From: Candidatus Gastranaerophilales bacterium
GTDB lineage: Bacteria > Cyanobacteriota > Vampirovibrionia > Gastranaerophilales > Gastranaerophilaceae
Reading direction: 5' to 3'
NCBI GenBank assembly: GCA_944326495.1
Contig: CALVEE010000173.1
Location: forward strand, 1-5,456
Length of the DNA: 5,456 nt
Shown here: positions 5,315 through 5,456 of the stretch, piece after piece
How positions within the stretch are numbered: position 1 is the stretch's first letter
Layout of the letters: each line of letters begins with the position of its first letter
Program-made: the position numbers and the translations under genes
Notes under the pieces: model-generated
Database searches by the model: none
What the model was told of the DNA's origin: nothing
What the model saw: only the letters and a program-made list of their open reading frames with translations

Positions 5315-5344
5315 ATTTTATCATGTAATACAATCTTTGCGCAA
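5315..5344 (-). promoter_or_regulatory. Predicted promoter for the zinc-ribbon membrane protein gene
   Basis: Read leftward, the extended -10 TGATAAAAT (5323 down to 5315; TAAAAT is 5 of 6) lies 18 bp after TTGCGC (5344-5339), a weak -35 that keeps the TTG. Transcription would start near 5308, giving a leader of about 16 bases that contains the GAGG ribosome site. The TG-N-hexamer layout is the same as in the deoB and nusB promoters of this window. Confidence 0.45.
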
Positions 5345-5380
5345 TAGTTTAACAGGAGAGATTATAATTCACATTCACAA

Positions 5381-5456
5381 TTATGAATTCATTTTGTTTC
5401 TGATAACAGCATCTATAAGCCCTTTAAATAATGGGTGTGGTCTTTCAGGAAGCGAT
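5381..5456 (-). CDS. pyrG: C-terminal end of a probable CTP synthase (partial)
   Basis: The last 24 codons of a leftward gene run in from the right edge of the window and end at a TAA (5381-5383 read on the complement). The residues SLPERPHPLFKGLIDAVI followed by a short basic tail match the end of PyrG, where the glutaminase-domain motif HPEF is followed by roughly S-R-P-x-RPHPLFxGFIxAA. PyrG makes CTP from UTP using glutamine nitrogen and ATP. The catalytic domains lie outside the window, so the call depends on this short tail. No convincing terminator lies between it and the next leftward gene at 5292. Confidence 0.62.
   Translation of the reverse strand, partial: SLPERPHPLFKGLIDAVIRNKMNS

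Noticed and set aside
5072..5347. 91-codon + strand open frame opposite the zinc-ribbon gene
   Set aside because: It covers the complement of the CxxC and first membrane-span codons, has no ribosome site and shows no family features.
5364..5384. Hairpin after the pyrG-like gene (ATAATT...AATTAT)
   Set aside because: It is a six-pair, all-AT stem with a 9-base loop overlapping the stop codon and no U tract, too weak to call a terminator.

Overview
The window reads as ordinary core chromosome of a low-GC, probably anaerobic bacterium. The best lineage clue is the NusB/FtsY pair. NusB is about 80 residues longer than the E. coli form, opens with an MQ-RR-ARELAL-SQ type N-terminus and carries a central helical insertion, all of which match cyanobacterial NusB as I remember it. 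It lies directly upstream of ftsY, an order also known in cyanobacteria. With AT-rich DNA, a small bacterial-type ferredoxin and no photosynthesis genes in view, the best guess is a non-photosynthetic cyanobacterial relative (Melainabacteria/Vampirovibrionia, for example gut Gastranaerophilales). This is inference from a few kilobases.

Left part (1-2124): the tail of an unidentified + strand gene is followed by trmL (tRNA wobble 2'-O-methyltransferase). This runs head-on into a leftward nusB-ftsY pair (antitermination/rRNA processing factor, then the SRP receptor GTPase), whose genes are separated by one base and look translationally coupled.

Middle (2125-3677): a 72-bp divergent intergenic region holds back-to-back extended -10 promoters for nusB (leftward) and deoB (rightward). 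DeoB, phosphopentomutase, is complete with all metal ligands. It is followed by a separately promoted 58-aa single-cluster ferredoxin gene. The ferredoxin mRNA is predicted to begin with a GAAA-tetraloop hairpin, and the gene ends at a very strong 17-bp, two-way terminator. The ferredoxin has Ser where the first cluster-ligand Cys is expected, the most striking protein-level oddity here.

Right part (3678-5456): three poorly characterised genes. First is an HExxH (zincin-like) reading frame with no convincing start codon or ribosome site, possibly 5'-truncated. Next is a small Ser/Gln-rich protein whose C-terminal helix resembles the end of flagellar rod/hook proteins. Its stop codon overlaps that of a convergent zinc-ribbon multi-spanning membrane protein. 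The window closes with the last 24 codons of a leftward gene that looks like CTP synthase (pyrG). No tRNA, rRNA, insertion sequence or CRISPR array was seen, and no stretch longer than about 160 bases lacks a gene. No clearly new multi-gene system is evident; the points of interest are individual proteins and control elements.
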